This document shows, piece by piece, positions 1 through 6,138 of a stretch of 24,179 bases of DNA. The number at the start of each line of letters is the position of its first letter. The first letter of the stretch is position 1. Location of the stretch: the NCBI GenBank assembly GCA_023389295.1, contig JAEWEO010000261.1, positions 1 to 24,179 on the forward strand. The letters are read 5' to 3'. The notes beneath the pieces were generated by a model. It had not been told where the DNA came from. It did not search any database and saw nothing but the letters and a program-made list of their open reading frames with translations. Position numbers and translations under genes: made by a program. Origin of the DNA: Bacillota bacterium. GTDB lineage: Bacteria > Bacillota > Clostridia > Lachnospirales > Lachnospiraceae.

Positions 1-684
1 TAAAAGAGAACGATTCATAGGTATACTTGCTATCTCATCCGCTATTTTTCCATACTCGGTTTCGGCTCCGATTTTTTCAACGATTGCAACCCCATAACCA
101 AGCGTAACCAGGGTACCTGCATAGCAGTAATTCTTCTTAAAATATTCCTCTTCCTTATACTCCAAAGCTTTATCTTGTATCTCTTTATCATAAAACTCGT
201 CTTTGGAATATTTCCAAACCCCTAAAGATTCTCCGGTAAGTATGCTCTCATCGATGCATAGACCCGATGCTTCCAGTAATGAGGCATCGGCAGGAACCTT
301 AACCCCCTCTGATATCATCATAATGTCTCCGGGCACCAGATCCTGACCCGGTATCAATATTTCTTTGCCGTCTCTAATAACCTTAATCTTTGGTGTTGAT
401 ATTTCCCTAAGCTTACGTAGCGCGTTTCCTGTTCTCATATCCTGAAAAACATCAATACCAATCACAAATAGAACAAAACCAATCATAACCGCCCCATCTG
501 TTTGTTCCCCTAAGATAAAGTAAATAATCGAAGAACATGCCAGTAATAGATAGATTGGTTCAGAAAAAATATGCAGAAGTTTTCTTAATAAATTTTCCCG
601 CTTCCTTTTATTAATTACATTCTTTCCGTATCTTTCCTGCCTTTCTTTTGCCTCCTTCATACTTAATCCTTGATACTGTGTCAT
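1..684 (-). CDS. P-type cation-transporting ATPase, N-terminal part (3' end outside window)
   Basis: Only the first 228 codons lie in the window; the stop is beyond position 1. The start is ATG at 684-682, with a GGAGG ribosome site at 696-692. Visible parts in order: a cytoplasmic N-terminal region with the Cation_ATPase_N look (about 1-40), two membrane segments (about 42-58 and 62-78), then the actuator domain with LVPGD (about 116-120), PADA (131-134) and the TGES dephosphorylation loop (about 150-153). The aspartate phosphorylation site and ATP-binding domain are not in the window, so the ion cannot be read. The sequence resembles P2-type (Ca2+-ATPase-like) pumps rather than heavy-metal P1B pumps, since no CxxC metal-binding domain precedes the first helix. 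Family assignment is firm; substrate is open. Confidence 0.9.
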   Translation of the reverse strand, partial: MTQYQGLSMKEAKERQERYGKNVINKRKRENLLRKLLHIFSEPIYLLLACSSIIYFILGEQTDGAVMIGFVLFVIGIDVFQDMRTGNALRKLREISTPKIKVIRDGKEILIPGQDLVPGDIMMISEGVKVPADASLLEASGLCIDESILTGESLGVWKYSKDEFYDKEIQDKALEYKEEEYFKKNYCYAGTLVTLGYGVAIVEKIGAETEYGKIADEIASIPMNRSLL

Positions 685-1139
685 TTTGCTACCTCCAAAA
701 TGGCATTGCATATGGCGAAAAATGTTCCACAACCACAAGAAATACATTACAAGAGTTTCTCCTGTTTGCGTTCGCGTTCGCATTATTGCAAGTAAACTTC
801 CAGACGTGAACCGTTTTATTGTTCACTTTGATTACTTTGCTTTTGCGAAAACAGAAAATGCCTGTGGAACATATAGAGTAAACTACTGTCCCACAGGCAT
901 TCAATTCTACTTTAAATAGTAATACCGGATTAATCTGTATTCTATTTCTTGAGATGAATCAAAAGCTACCTGTTGCTGAATATCAGCCCGGCTGCACGAT
1001 ACTATTGTCGTTTCGTCGCCTGATCAGATTGTACTGTAGATTGGCAAATAATAGGGCCTATGCAGTGCAAAGTGATTTCTACACAATATCATATGACGAC
1101 CGGAAATAAAGAGTTACAACACTTAAAATAAGTCCAATC
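685..1139. other. Intergenic region between P-type ATPase and EamA gene, no convincing gene
   Basis: About 455 bases hold the leader of the ATPase gene and the 3' region of the EamA gene. Overlapping open frames on both strands between 686 and 919 look alike only because the DNA is partly self-complementary; neither has a ribosome site or family resemblance. The region contains a long hairpin (857-901) and a second, inverted copy of ATGTTCCACA (722-731 against 863-872). A stretch at 1024-1128 is open for 35 codons on the plus strand without a convincing start, and could be a gene remnant or chance. Confidence 0.6.
857..901 (-). terminator. Hairpin with 11-bp perfect stem, possible terminator
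   Basis: AATGCCTGTGG (857-867) pairs perfectly with CCACAGGCATT (891-901) around a 23-base loop. Read on the minus strand the stem is followed by TTTTCTGTTTT, so it could end transcription coming from the EamA gene, although it lies about 240 bases beyond that stop codon. It also sits in the leader or promoter region of the ATPase gene, so a regulatory role is equally possible. Confidence 0.4.
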
Positions 1140-2069
1140 CTATTCTAACTGTTCTATCGTTCTACATTCTTTGGATAACTGCTCTTTATTTTCCTTTTTA
1201 CTTTTAAGAAACGATAATTTTGTCTCCGAGATAAATACCGCAGTAAAAATTAGTAGGAAGCCAATAAACAACTTCAAGGTTACCTCTTCATGATAAAAGA
1301 TAACGGAGAACAATATACTAAATACTGATTCTAAGCTTAGTATTAAAGAGGCAGAAGTAGGATTTGTATATTTTTGTCCTATATTTTGTAGTAACAAGGC
1401 TATGGCAGTTGCAAATACCGAAAGATAAAAAATTCCGGCTATGGTCTGATGGCTCCATACACTAGGTAATTCCTCAAATAAAATGGTAACAATGAAAGAA
1501 TAGATAGCCGCAAAGGCAAATTGCAGAATGGTAAGTAATATAGGGTCTTTATCCTGACTAAATTTTGCTACCGCAACCATATGCATGGCGTAAAAAATTC
1601 CACTAGCCAAAGTAAGTGAATCTCCCATACCGATTGATAATCCTTCATTTAGTGATACTAACCCAATTCCAATTATAGCAATAAAAGCTGCTAATATATT
1701 ATAAGTATTCGGTTTTTTCTTCTCAACGATCCAAACGATAAAGGGTACTAAAACACAATAATTTGCCGTTAAAAAGGCATTTTTGCCCGGCGTTGTATCC
1801 GTGATACCTATCGTTTGTAAACTATACGCAAAAAAGAGGCAACTTCCAAGAAAGCCCCCCATCATTATATATTGCTTATTCAACGTTTTTAATCTTTTAA
1901 AGAATATCAGGCAAAGAAGTAGGCAGCCAATAGTAAAACGAAATGCCAACAGCGTATGTGGCCCCATAACATCTACCGAAGTTTTAACGATAAGAAAAGA
2001 AATACCCCAGATTATTGCTGCTATAAATAAGGCAGCTTTTGCACCAAATTTCATTGTAAATTGTTTCAT
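1140..2069 (-). CDS. EamA/DMT family transporter
   Basis: A 309-residue, very hydrophobic protein with about ten predicted membrane helices in two EamA repeats, the usual length and layout of the drug/metabolite transporter superfamily. The first repeat begins with the typical IIWGISFLIVK stretch (about 19-29) followed by an FRFTIG segment. The second starts near LASGIFYAMHMVAVAKF (about 155-171) and ends with an SLESVFSILF helix, a common EamA signature. The charged tail after the last helix is cytoplasmic. The start at 2069 has an AGAGG ribosome site; the next in-frame ATG (residue 6) is possible. Members export or import metabolites, amino acids or drugs, and the substrate cannot be told from sequence. 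It appears monocistronic, with its own promoter upstream (2106-2134). Confidence 0.9.
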   Translation of the reverse strand: MKQFTMKFGAKAALFIAAIIWGISFLIVKTSVDVMGPHTLLAFRFTIGCLLLCLIFFKRLKTLNKQYIMMGGFLGSCLFFAYSLQTIGITDTTPGKNAFLTANYCVLVPFIVWIVEKKKPNTYNILAAFIAIIGIGLVSLNEGLSIGMGDSLTLASGIFYAMHMVAVAKFSQDKDPILLTILQFAFAAIYSFIVTILFEELPSVWSHQTIAGIFYLSVFATAIALLLQNIGQKYTNPTSASLILSLESVFSILFSVIFYHEEVTLKLFIGFLLIFTAVFISETKLSFLKSKKENKEQLSKECRTIEQLE

Positions 2070-2105
2070 TTTAACCTCTGTTCTATGTAATGCTTGTATT
2101 AGCTC

Positions 2106-2134
2106 ATTCTATCATGTTTTCTCCTTATCTTCAA
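2106..2134 (-). promoter_or_regulatory. Predicted sigma-A promoter of the EamA gene
   Basis: On the minus strand TTGAAG (2134-2129) and TAGAAT (2111-2106) are separated by 17 bases, close to the vegetative consensus. They lie about 37 bases upstream of the EamA start codon. Confidence 0.5.
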
Positions 2135-2254
2135 TAAGACTTTCCTTGGAATTTTTTACTATTCAATGTTATTTCTAAAAAGGTCTACTTCTAGGTACAT
2201 GAATTCGTAACGTTACTCTTCAACTTGTTTTTAGCGATGCAGCCTCTATGTAAC

Positions 2255-2275
2255 GGGACTGTCACAAACAGCCCC
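2255..2275 (-). terminator. Weak hairpin after the peroxiredoxin gene
   Basis: GGGACTGT (2255-2262) pairs with ACAGCCCC (2268-2275) with one A/C mismatch and a five-base loop. It lies just 15 bases beyond the peroxiredoxin stop. No clear T run follows on the minus strand, so intrinsic termination would be inefficient. Confidence 0.35.
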
Positions 2276-2289
2276 TGCCTTAGTATTAT

Positions 2290-3054
2290 TTATTTTCGGT
2301 AGTTAGGGTATCTACTCCTAGAAGGATAGGCGGAGGGGTAGGGATTCAACTCCGGTTCATATCTCTTCTCCCCCTCCTCACAATTGGACTGTTTAAAGCA
2401 TAAGAACCAATCAAGACAATAACGGTTTTCATTTACGCTCTCCACACGTTCCATCGCTGCTCCACAGGTACCTGGTGCAGGAAGTATTACATCATCTTGC
2501 GGCATCCAGTTTGCAGGTGTTGCTATCTGCTCACAATCAGCCCTTTGTAGAGCCACAAGAAGCCTCTTTATCTCATACATATTTCGTCCCGTTGTCGCCG
2601 GATAGTAAATAATCGCTCTGATTCTTCCCTCCGGATCAATGACAAACACCGCACGTACTGCCTGTGTATTTGAATATCCGGGATGCATCATACCATATTT
2701 TTTGGCTATTTCCATGGAAATATCAGCAATTAACGGAAATGTTACATCAACATGCTTGATATCTTTCCAAGATAATTCTCTAATTTTACGAAGCCAAGCA
2801 ATATGCGAGTAGATAGAATCAATGGATAATCCGATTAGCTCTGTGCCAAGTGCCCTGAACTCATTTATCATAGATGCAAAGGTCATAAATTCTGTCGTAC
2901 ATACCGGTGTAAAGTCCGCTGGGTGGCTAAATAACACAACCCATCTTCCCCTGTAGTCCTGAGGAAAATTTATTTCACCTTGGGTTGTTATGGCATGAAA
3001 AGGAGGAGCCATATCACCGATTAACGGCATATGAGTACGATTGATATCTTCCAT
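2290..3054 (-). CDS. Peroxiredoxin, Prx6 (1-Cys-like) subfamily, with Tyr/Pro-rich C-terminal tail
   Basis: This enzyme reduces hydrogen peroxide and organic peroxides through a reactive cysteine. The AhpC/TSA fold covers residues 8-160; the peroxidatic site is PADFTPVCTTE with Cys52. The C-terminal domain carries ATPANWMPQDDV (178-189) and the YCLDWFLC motif with Cys213 and Cys219. This matches archaeal and clostridial Prx6-type enzymes, in which two C-terminal cysteines resolve the disulfide. Cys174, Cys197 and Cys225 are additional. Usual length is about 215-225 residues; here about 28 more residues follow, rich in Tyr, Pro, Ser and Arg (PYPSAYPSRSRYPNYRK). The ATG at 3054 has a GGGGAT ribosome site. 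The gene lies 79 bases after an Fe-S protein gene on the same strand; a perfect inverted repeat (3064-3086) sits between them. The electron donor is unknown. Confidence 0.93.
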   Translation of the reverse strand: MEDINRTHMPLIGDMAPPFHAITTQGEINFPQDYRGRWVVLFSHPADFTPVCTTEFMTFASMINEFRALGTELIGLSIDSIYSHIAWLRKIRELSWKDIKHVDVTFPLIADISMEIAKKYGMMHPGYSNTQAVRAVFVIDPEGRIRAIIYYPATTGRNMYEIKRLLVALQRADCEQIATPANWMPQDDVILPAPGTCGAAMERVESVNENRYCLDWFLCFKQSNCEEGEKRYEPELNPYPSAYPSRSRYPNYRK

Positions 3055-3063
3055 ATTTATCCC

Positions 3064-3086
3064 CTTTATACTCTTGTAGTATAAAG
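3064..3086 (-). promoter_or_regulatory. Perfect 9-bp inverted repeat just upstream of the peroxiredoxin gene
   Basis: CTTTATACT (3064-3072) and AGTATAAAG (3078-3086) are exact complements with a five-base spacer. The minus strand reads TATACT within the first arm, which could be a -10 element, so the repeat may be an operator over the start of transcription or a leader hairpin directly before the ribosome site. The arms resemble the TTATA halves of PerR boxes, but the spacing is wider than the usual 7-1-7 arrangement. Confidence 0.4.
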
Positions 3087-3133
3087 TTATGTTTTTATCT
3101 GGAAAGTGCTACTATTTTGTCATGAAATCTTGT

Positions 3134-3880
3134 TTAGATTTCTTCCAGTATGCTTCCGTCCGTAGCAATCGTAATGACTCTCCAAGGTATCATTTGACCA
3201 CTATTTGTTAAGGCTGTCTTGACAGCGTGAACAATTCCGCCACAGCAAGGAACTTCCATACGAATGACTGTCACGCTCTTAATCTCATTCATACTAAGGA
3301 TTTGGGTAAGTTTTACACTATAATCTACATCATCCAATTTAGGACATCCGATTAAAGTAATCTTATTCTTCATAAATTGATGGAAATCTCCAAAAGCATA
3401 AGCAGTACAATCTGCTGCTATTAATAAATTCGCATTATTAAAGTAAGGTGCATTCGGTGGTACTAACTGTATTTGAACCGGCCATTGTCTTAGCATGGAA
3501 GGAGTTTTAGTGTTCGACTCCTGGGCAACAGTTTCCTTCTTTTCTTCTTTCACAAGACTCATCATTCTGGAACCGGGACATCCGCCTCCCATAGCAGGTG
3601 CATGGTTTTTATTTTGCTCTGCCTTAAGTTTTTGAGCTTCTTTCTGTGCAATATTACGATTTACCTCTTCTTCGTTATATTCTAACGCTTCCCTTTCTTC
3701 AAAAGAAATTGCATTCGTCGGACATACCGGAAGACAATTTCCCAAACCATCACAGTAATCATCTCTTAATAATTTGGCCTTCCCCTCCACCAAACCGATG
3801 GCTGATTCGTGGCATGCACTTACACATAGACCACAACCATTACAAAGTTCTTCATTAATTTTAATAATTTTACGAACCAT
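3134..3880 (-). CDS. Ferredoxin-like 4Fe-4S protein with C-terminal Cys-rich domain
   Basis: A 248-residue cytoplasmic protein of a family common in strict anaerobes. The N-terminus holds a standard 4Fe-4S motif, CNGCGLCVSAC (Cys13, 16, 19, 23), and a second motif DYCDGLGNCLPVCP in which only Cys43, Cys49 and Cys53 are visible. A charged linker (about 62-100) leads to GGGCPGSRMMSL, followed by a C-terminal domain with AADCTAYAFGDFH, LIGCPKLDD and VPCCGG, all cysteine-containing and typical of this family. The function is unproven; electron transfer or redox sensing is likely. The start is taken at 3880, not the in-frame ATG at 3901, because GGGAGG at 3892-3887 is correctly spaced for 3880 while the upstream ATG has no ribosome site. 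It probably shares a transcript with the downstream peroxiredoxin gene, which would suggest a role in oxidative defence, but this is inference. Confidence 0.88.
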   Translation of the reverse strand: MVRKIIKINEELCNGCGLCVSACHESAIGLVEGKAKLLRDDYCDGLGNCLPVCPTNAISFEEREALEYNEEEVNRNIAQKEAQKLKAEQNKNHAPAMGGGCPGSRMMSLVKEEKKETVAQESNTKTPSMLRQWPVQIQLVPPNAPYFNNANLLIAADCTAYAFGDFHQFMKNKITLIGCPKLDDVDYSVKLTQILSMNEIKSVTVIRMEVPCCGGIVHAVKTALTNSGQMIPWRVITIATDGSILEEI

Positions 3881-4299
3881 TACGTTCCTCCCATTTTCCA
3901 ATCTTATTGTCTTGTTTTCATGTTCTTACTTAAATTTCTTACCTTATTCTCTTAATCTTCTCTATTTTCTAATATTGATTTTCTTAATCCTAGTATCTGA
4001 TCTTATTATATAGGATAATATAACAACTATATGTAGCCACAGCTACAAAAAACGTATATCTTTTCTTAGTTAGTTACTTATAGCGTTAAACCAAAGACAA
4101 ATATTCTTCCTTCTTTTCATTTATTTAGTGATGAAACGTAAAGAGAGGGATGTGAAATACCACCGAGTAGTATCACATCCCTTTCTTTCAATATAAAATA
4201 TCTGCGTAGCTGATCTTCTTGAAACATGAAATCGTTGCTTTCTTCTATTTTATTATTTGAAACTAACTCTTATTCCATCAGTATCAAACTCTATGGCAA
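3881..4299. other. Intergenic region upstream of the Fe-S protein gene
   Basis: About 420 bases without a convincing gene. Positions 3902-4010 are pyrimidine-rich on the plus strand, so the leader of the Fe-S protein transcript is rich in A and G with degenerate AAGA/TAAG units. A perfect inverted repeat, TGTAGC (4032-4037) and GCTACA (4042-4047) with a CACA spacer, lies about 150 bases before the start codon. AT-rich TATAAT-like and TAAGAT-like words occur near 4005-4020, but no well-spaced promoter can be fixed. The rest, 4139-4189, is the terminator of thymidine kinase. Confidence 0.55.
4139..4188 (-). terminator. Strong hairpin terminator downstream of thymidine kinase
   Basis: AAAGAGAGGGATGTGA (4140-4155) pairs with TCACATCCCTTTCTTT (4173-4188) with one mismatch. 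On the minus strand the stem ends in TCTCTTTACG, and on the plus strand in CTTTCTTTC. It lies about 110 bases past the thymidine kinase stop. Confidence 0.6.
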
Positions 4300-4881
4300 C
4301 TACTTATCTGACTCCTTCTGCCCTTTGATATAACAGGGATAACACATGGCAGTATATCTATCATTACCGCCAATCAAGATCTGTTCGCCTTCCGTAATAA
4401 TTCTGCCATGCTCGTCAAGTCTAACATTAACCGTTGCTTTTCTACCGCAGGAACAAATGGTTTTTATCTCAGTAATGGAATCAGCAATTTCCATCAGACG
4501 TTTACTTCCCGGAAACATCTTAGTTCGAAAATCTGCTCTAAGACCAAAGCATAGTACCGGTACATTATAGTCTATTACTATCATCGCTAATTGATTCACC
4601 TGTTCTTCGGATAAGAATTGACATTCATCAACAATGATTACATCAACATTTTCTTTTAGCTTTGTAAAAGTATTATACACATCCTCTGACTCAGGGAGTT
4701 CATATGCCTGTGCAGATAACCCTGCGCGGGATATTATCATACCTTCACCATCTCTATTATCTGTTTGGGGTTTGATTAACCAAACCTTCATACCACGCTC
4801 TTCATAATTAAACTTTGTGATTAATGCCTGGGCAGTTTTTGAGCTTCCCATAACACCATATTTAAAATATAATTTTGCCAT
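4300..4881 (-). CDS. tdk: Thymidine kinase (type II)
   Basis: It phosphorylates thymidine to dTMP with ATP in nucleotide salvage, in the cytoplasm. The 193-residue length is normal for the bacterial enzyme. The P-loop is YGVMGSSKT (8-16) with Lys15. The Walker B/catalytic stretch is VDECQFL (84-90) with the catalytic Glu86. The lasso domain has zinc ligands Cys143 and Cys145 (KTICSCGRKAT) and Cys180 and Cys183 (MCYPC), and the segment TEGEQILIGGNDRYTAMC is characteristic of the E. coli-like group. The second Gly of the usual P-loop MxSGKT/S is Ser here, a conservative change. The start at 4881 has AAGGAATG upstream. It has its own predicted promoter (4970-4998) and terminator, so it is probably a single-gene unit. 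Confidence 0.96.
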   Translation of the reverse strand: MAKLYFKYGVMGSSKTAQALITKFNYEERGMKVWLIKPQTDNRDGEGMIISRAGLSAQAYELPESEDVYNTFTKLKENVDVIIVDECQFLSEEQVNQLAMIVIDYNVPVLCFGLRADFRTKMFPGSKRLMEIADSITEIKTICSCGRKATVNVRLDEHGRIITEGEQILIGGNDRYTAMCYPCYIKGQKESDK

Positions 4882-4969
4882 TATTTCATTCCTTTGTCCT
4901 GTGAAGTCTCCAAGAACGGAGCAGTATTATCCTAAATGCCTAGGCTAAATATTGTTTTGTTTTAGAAAA

Positions 4970-4998
4970 ATCATACCATATCTATACTTACGATTCAA
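4970..4998 (-). promoter_or_regulatory. Predicted sigma-A promoter of tdk
   Basis: On the minus strand TTGAAT (4998-4993) is followed after 17 bases by TATGAT (4975-4970). This places the transcript start about 80 bases upstream of tdk, just beyond the stop codon of the Gx transporter gene. Confidence 0.5.
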
Positions 4999-5007
4999 GG
5001 TTGCCCT

Positions 5008-5499
5008 CTATATATAATTCTTTAATCTTTTTACAATCATTGCACCTAAGAAGCCAATCAACGTTCCGGTGATAATACCGGAGATTAATAAAAACGGTAA
5101 ATAATATATTATATTGATATTCTCCACGATAAATATGGAAGTAATAATTTGTCCAACATTATGGGATATACCACCAATTACACTAACACCTACAAATCCG
5201 AACACTTTTGTTTTCTTAAGTATGGTCATCATAAGCCAGCTAAGTAAACCGCCTGCCAGACTGAATATCATGGTGGAGGGACTTCCAAAGGTAAAGCCGA
5301 CCAATATAATACGTAGAAGTGATAGGGATAGGGCTTGCTTTACCCCCATGGTATATAAGGCAGTAATCACAACAAGGTTTGCCAACCCAAGTTTAATTCC
5401 GGGAACCGGAACCGGTATTGGAATCATTGATTCAATATAACTTAGGATAAAGGCTAATGCTACCAGTAAGCCATAGGTTGCTATTTGTTTTGTTTTCAT
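5008..5499 (-). CDS. Gx transporter family membrane protein (EetB-like)
   Basis: A 163-residue integral membrane protein with about five hydrophobic segments. It begins with a short MKTKQIATYG tail and then a glycine-rich core with IPVPVPGIKLGLANLVVI, a stretch typical of the Gx transporter family (older annotation: heptaprenyl diphosphate synthase component I). The fold resembles ECF S-components, so a small-molecule or lipid-related substrate is possible. The start is set at 5499 because GGAG at 5511-5506 is well placed for it; the ATG at 5511 itself overlaps the ribosome site. The stop of the upstream NusG-II gene is 25 bases away, so the two form an operon. From memory, NusG-II and Gx proteins correspond to EetA and EetB of flavin-based extracellular electron transfer loci in Listeria and Enterococcus. 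That link is by family only. Confidence 0.85.
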   Translation of the reverse strand: MKTKQIATYGLLVALAFILSYIESMIPIPVPVPGIKLGLANLVVITALYTMGVKQALSLSLLRIILVGFTFGSPSTMIFSLAGGLLSWLMMTILKKTKVFGFVGVSVIGGISHNVGQIITSIFIVENINIIYYLPFLLISGIITGTLIGFLGAMIVKRLKNYI

Positions 5500-5524
5500 A
5501 TTTATCTCCATTAGTTAGAACTCT

Positions 5525-5893
5525 TTAGTTCACATACATATCAACTTCGCTATCTTCTGCCTCTATGACCTCTAGCACCACACGATTGGGAAGACATACT
5601 ATAGTCTCGTGATTGTTATGGATATCACTCTGATTTACACAAAGTTGATCCGGGCAGCTGGCATCAATCATATCTACATAGCCATCGGTTATTTTAAAGG
5701 TATTATACGAACCATCACCAAGATCTATCGTATATTCCGTATCTTCTTTTAATGATAATGTGTCATATTCTTTTCCATCGACTGTAATTATTACCTTGCT
5801 GCCTTCCTCTTTCGAGAAATAGAAAAACGCCAGAAAGCCAAAGCATAATATCACAACTGCGACGATTAAAATAATATCCGTCTTTTTTAACAT
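5525..5893 (-). CDS. NusG domain II-containing protein (EetA-like)
   Basis: A 122-residue protein with one N-terminal membrane helix (about 7-26, ILIVAVVILCFGFLAFFYF) and an extracytoplasmic domain of the NusG_II family (DUF1312). The signature is DASCPDQLCV (78-86, Cys80 and Cys85) followed by ETIVCLPNRVVLEV (96-109, Cys100). Three conserved cysteines outside the membrane suggest redox or metal chemistry, though this has not been shown. It is unrelated in function to the transcription factor NusG; only the fold name is shared. It is the first gene of a two-gene operon with the Gx transporter, read from a good promoter (5944-5972), and is divergent from an ApbE flavin transferase gene. The start ATG has a GGAGGT-like site (tcttacctcc on the plus strand). 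Confidence 0.88.
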   Translation of the reverse strand: MLKKTDIILIVAVVILCFGFLAFFYFSKEEGSKVIITVDGKEYDTLSLKEDTEYTIDLGDGSYNTFKITDGYVDMIDASCPDQLCVNQSDIHNNHETIVCLPNRVVLEVIEAEDSEVDMYVN

Positions 5894-5936
5894 TCTTACC
5901 TCCAGACTAATTTCTTTACTATCAATATTTAATCAA

Positions 5937-5960
5937 TAGGTAAATCTTAATATCTACCTA
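5937..5960. promoter_or_regulatory. Inverted repeat overlapping the -10 and start of the NusG-II promoter
   Basis: TAGGTA (5937-5942) and TACCTA (5955-5960) are exact complements 12 bases apart. They bracket the predicted -10 (5949-5944), and one arm falls at the predicted transcription start. The position suits a repressor operator, but six-base arms are short and could be chance. Confidence 0.35.
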
Positions 5961-5972
5961 ATAAATTGTCAA
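5944..5972 (-). promoter_or_regulatory. Predicted sigma-A promoter of the NusG-II/Gx operon
   Basis: The minus strand shows a perfect TTGACA (5972-5967), a 17-base spacer and TAAGAT (5949-5944). The start of transcription would fall near 5937, some 45 bases before the NusG-II start codon. Confidence 0.6.
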
Positions 5973-6042
5973 GAAAAAGAGAGTTATCAGTCATAATACT
6001 TCCTATTGTCTAGAGGTTTTTTGAATAAATGTTAAAAGATGG

Positions 6043-6072
6043 GAGAATATTCTCAGATAGAATATTTCTTCT
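6043..6072. promoter_or_regulatory. Palindrome plus partial copy upstream of apbE
   Basis: GAGAATATTCTC (6043-6054) is a perfect 12-base palindrome. The core AGAATATT recurs at 6059-6066, followed by TCT, 15 bases further on. Two spaced copies between divergent promoters suggest a protein-binding site for apbE. No family can be named. Confidence 0.35.
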
Positions 6073-6138
6073 TCTATTTTCCAGATTAAGATTTCCATAT
6101 CCCTAATATTCAATTATGATAACGTCAGGAGTATTATT

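Noticed and set aside
686..919. Overlapping open frames on both strands (77 and 71 codons)
   Set aside because: They mirror each other because of inverted repeats, lack ribosome sites and show no protein family pattern.
1024..1128. 35-codon open stretch on the plus strand reading SDCTVDWQIIGPMQCK...
   Set aside because: No proper start or ribosome site and no recognised family; possibly a gene remnant but too short to call.
3064..3086. Classical PerR box
   Set aside because: The arms are similar in base content but the spacer is five bases, not one, so a PerR assignment is not justified; it is kept only as an unnamed repeat.
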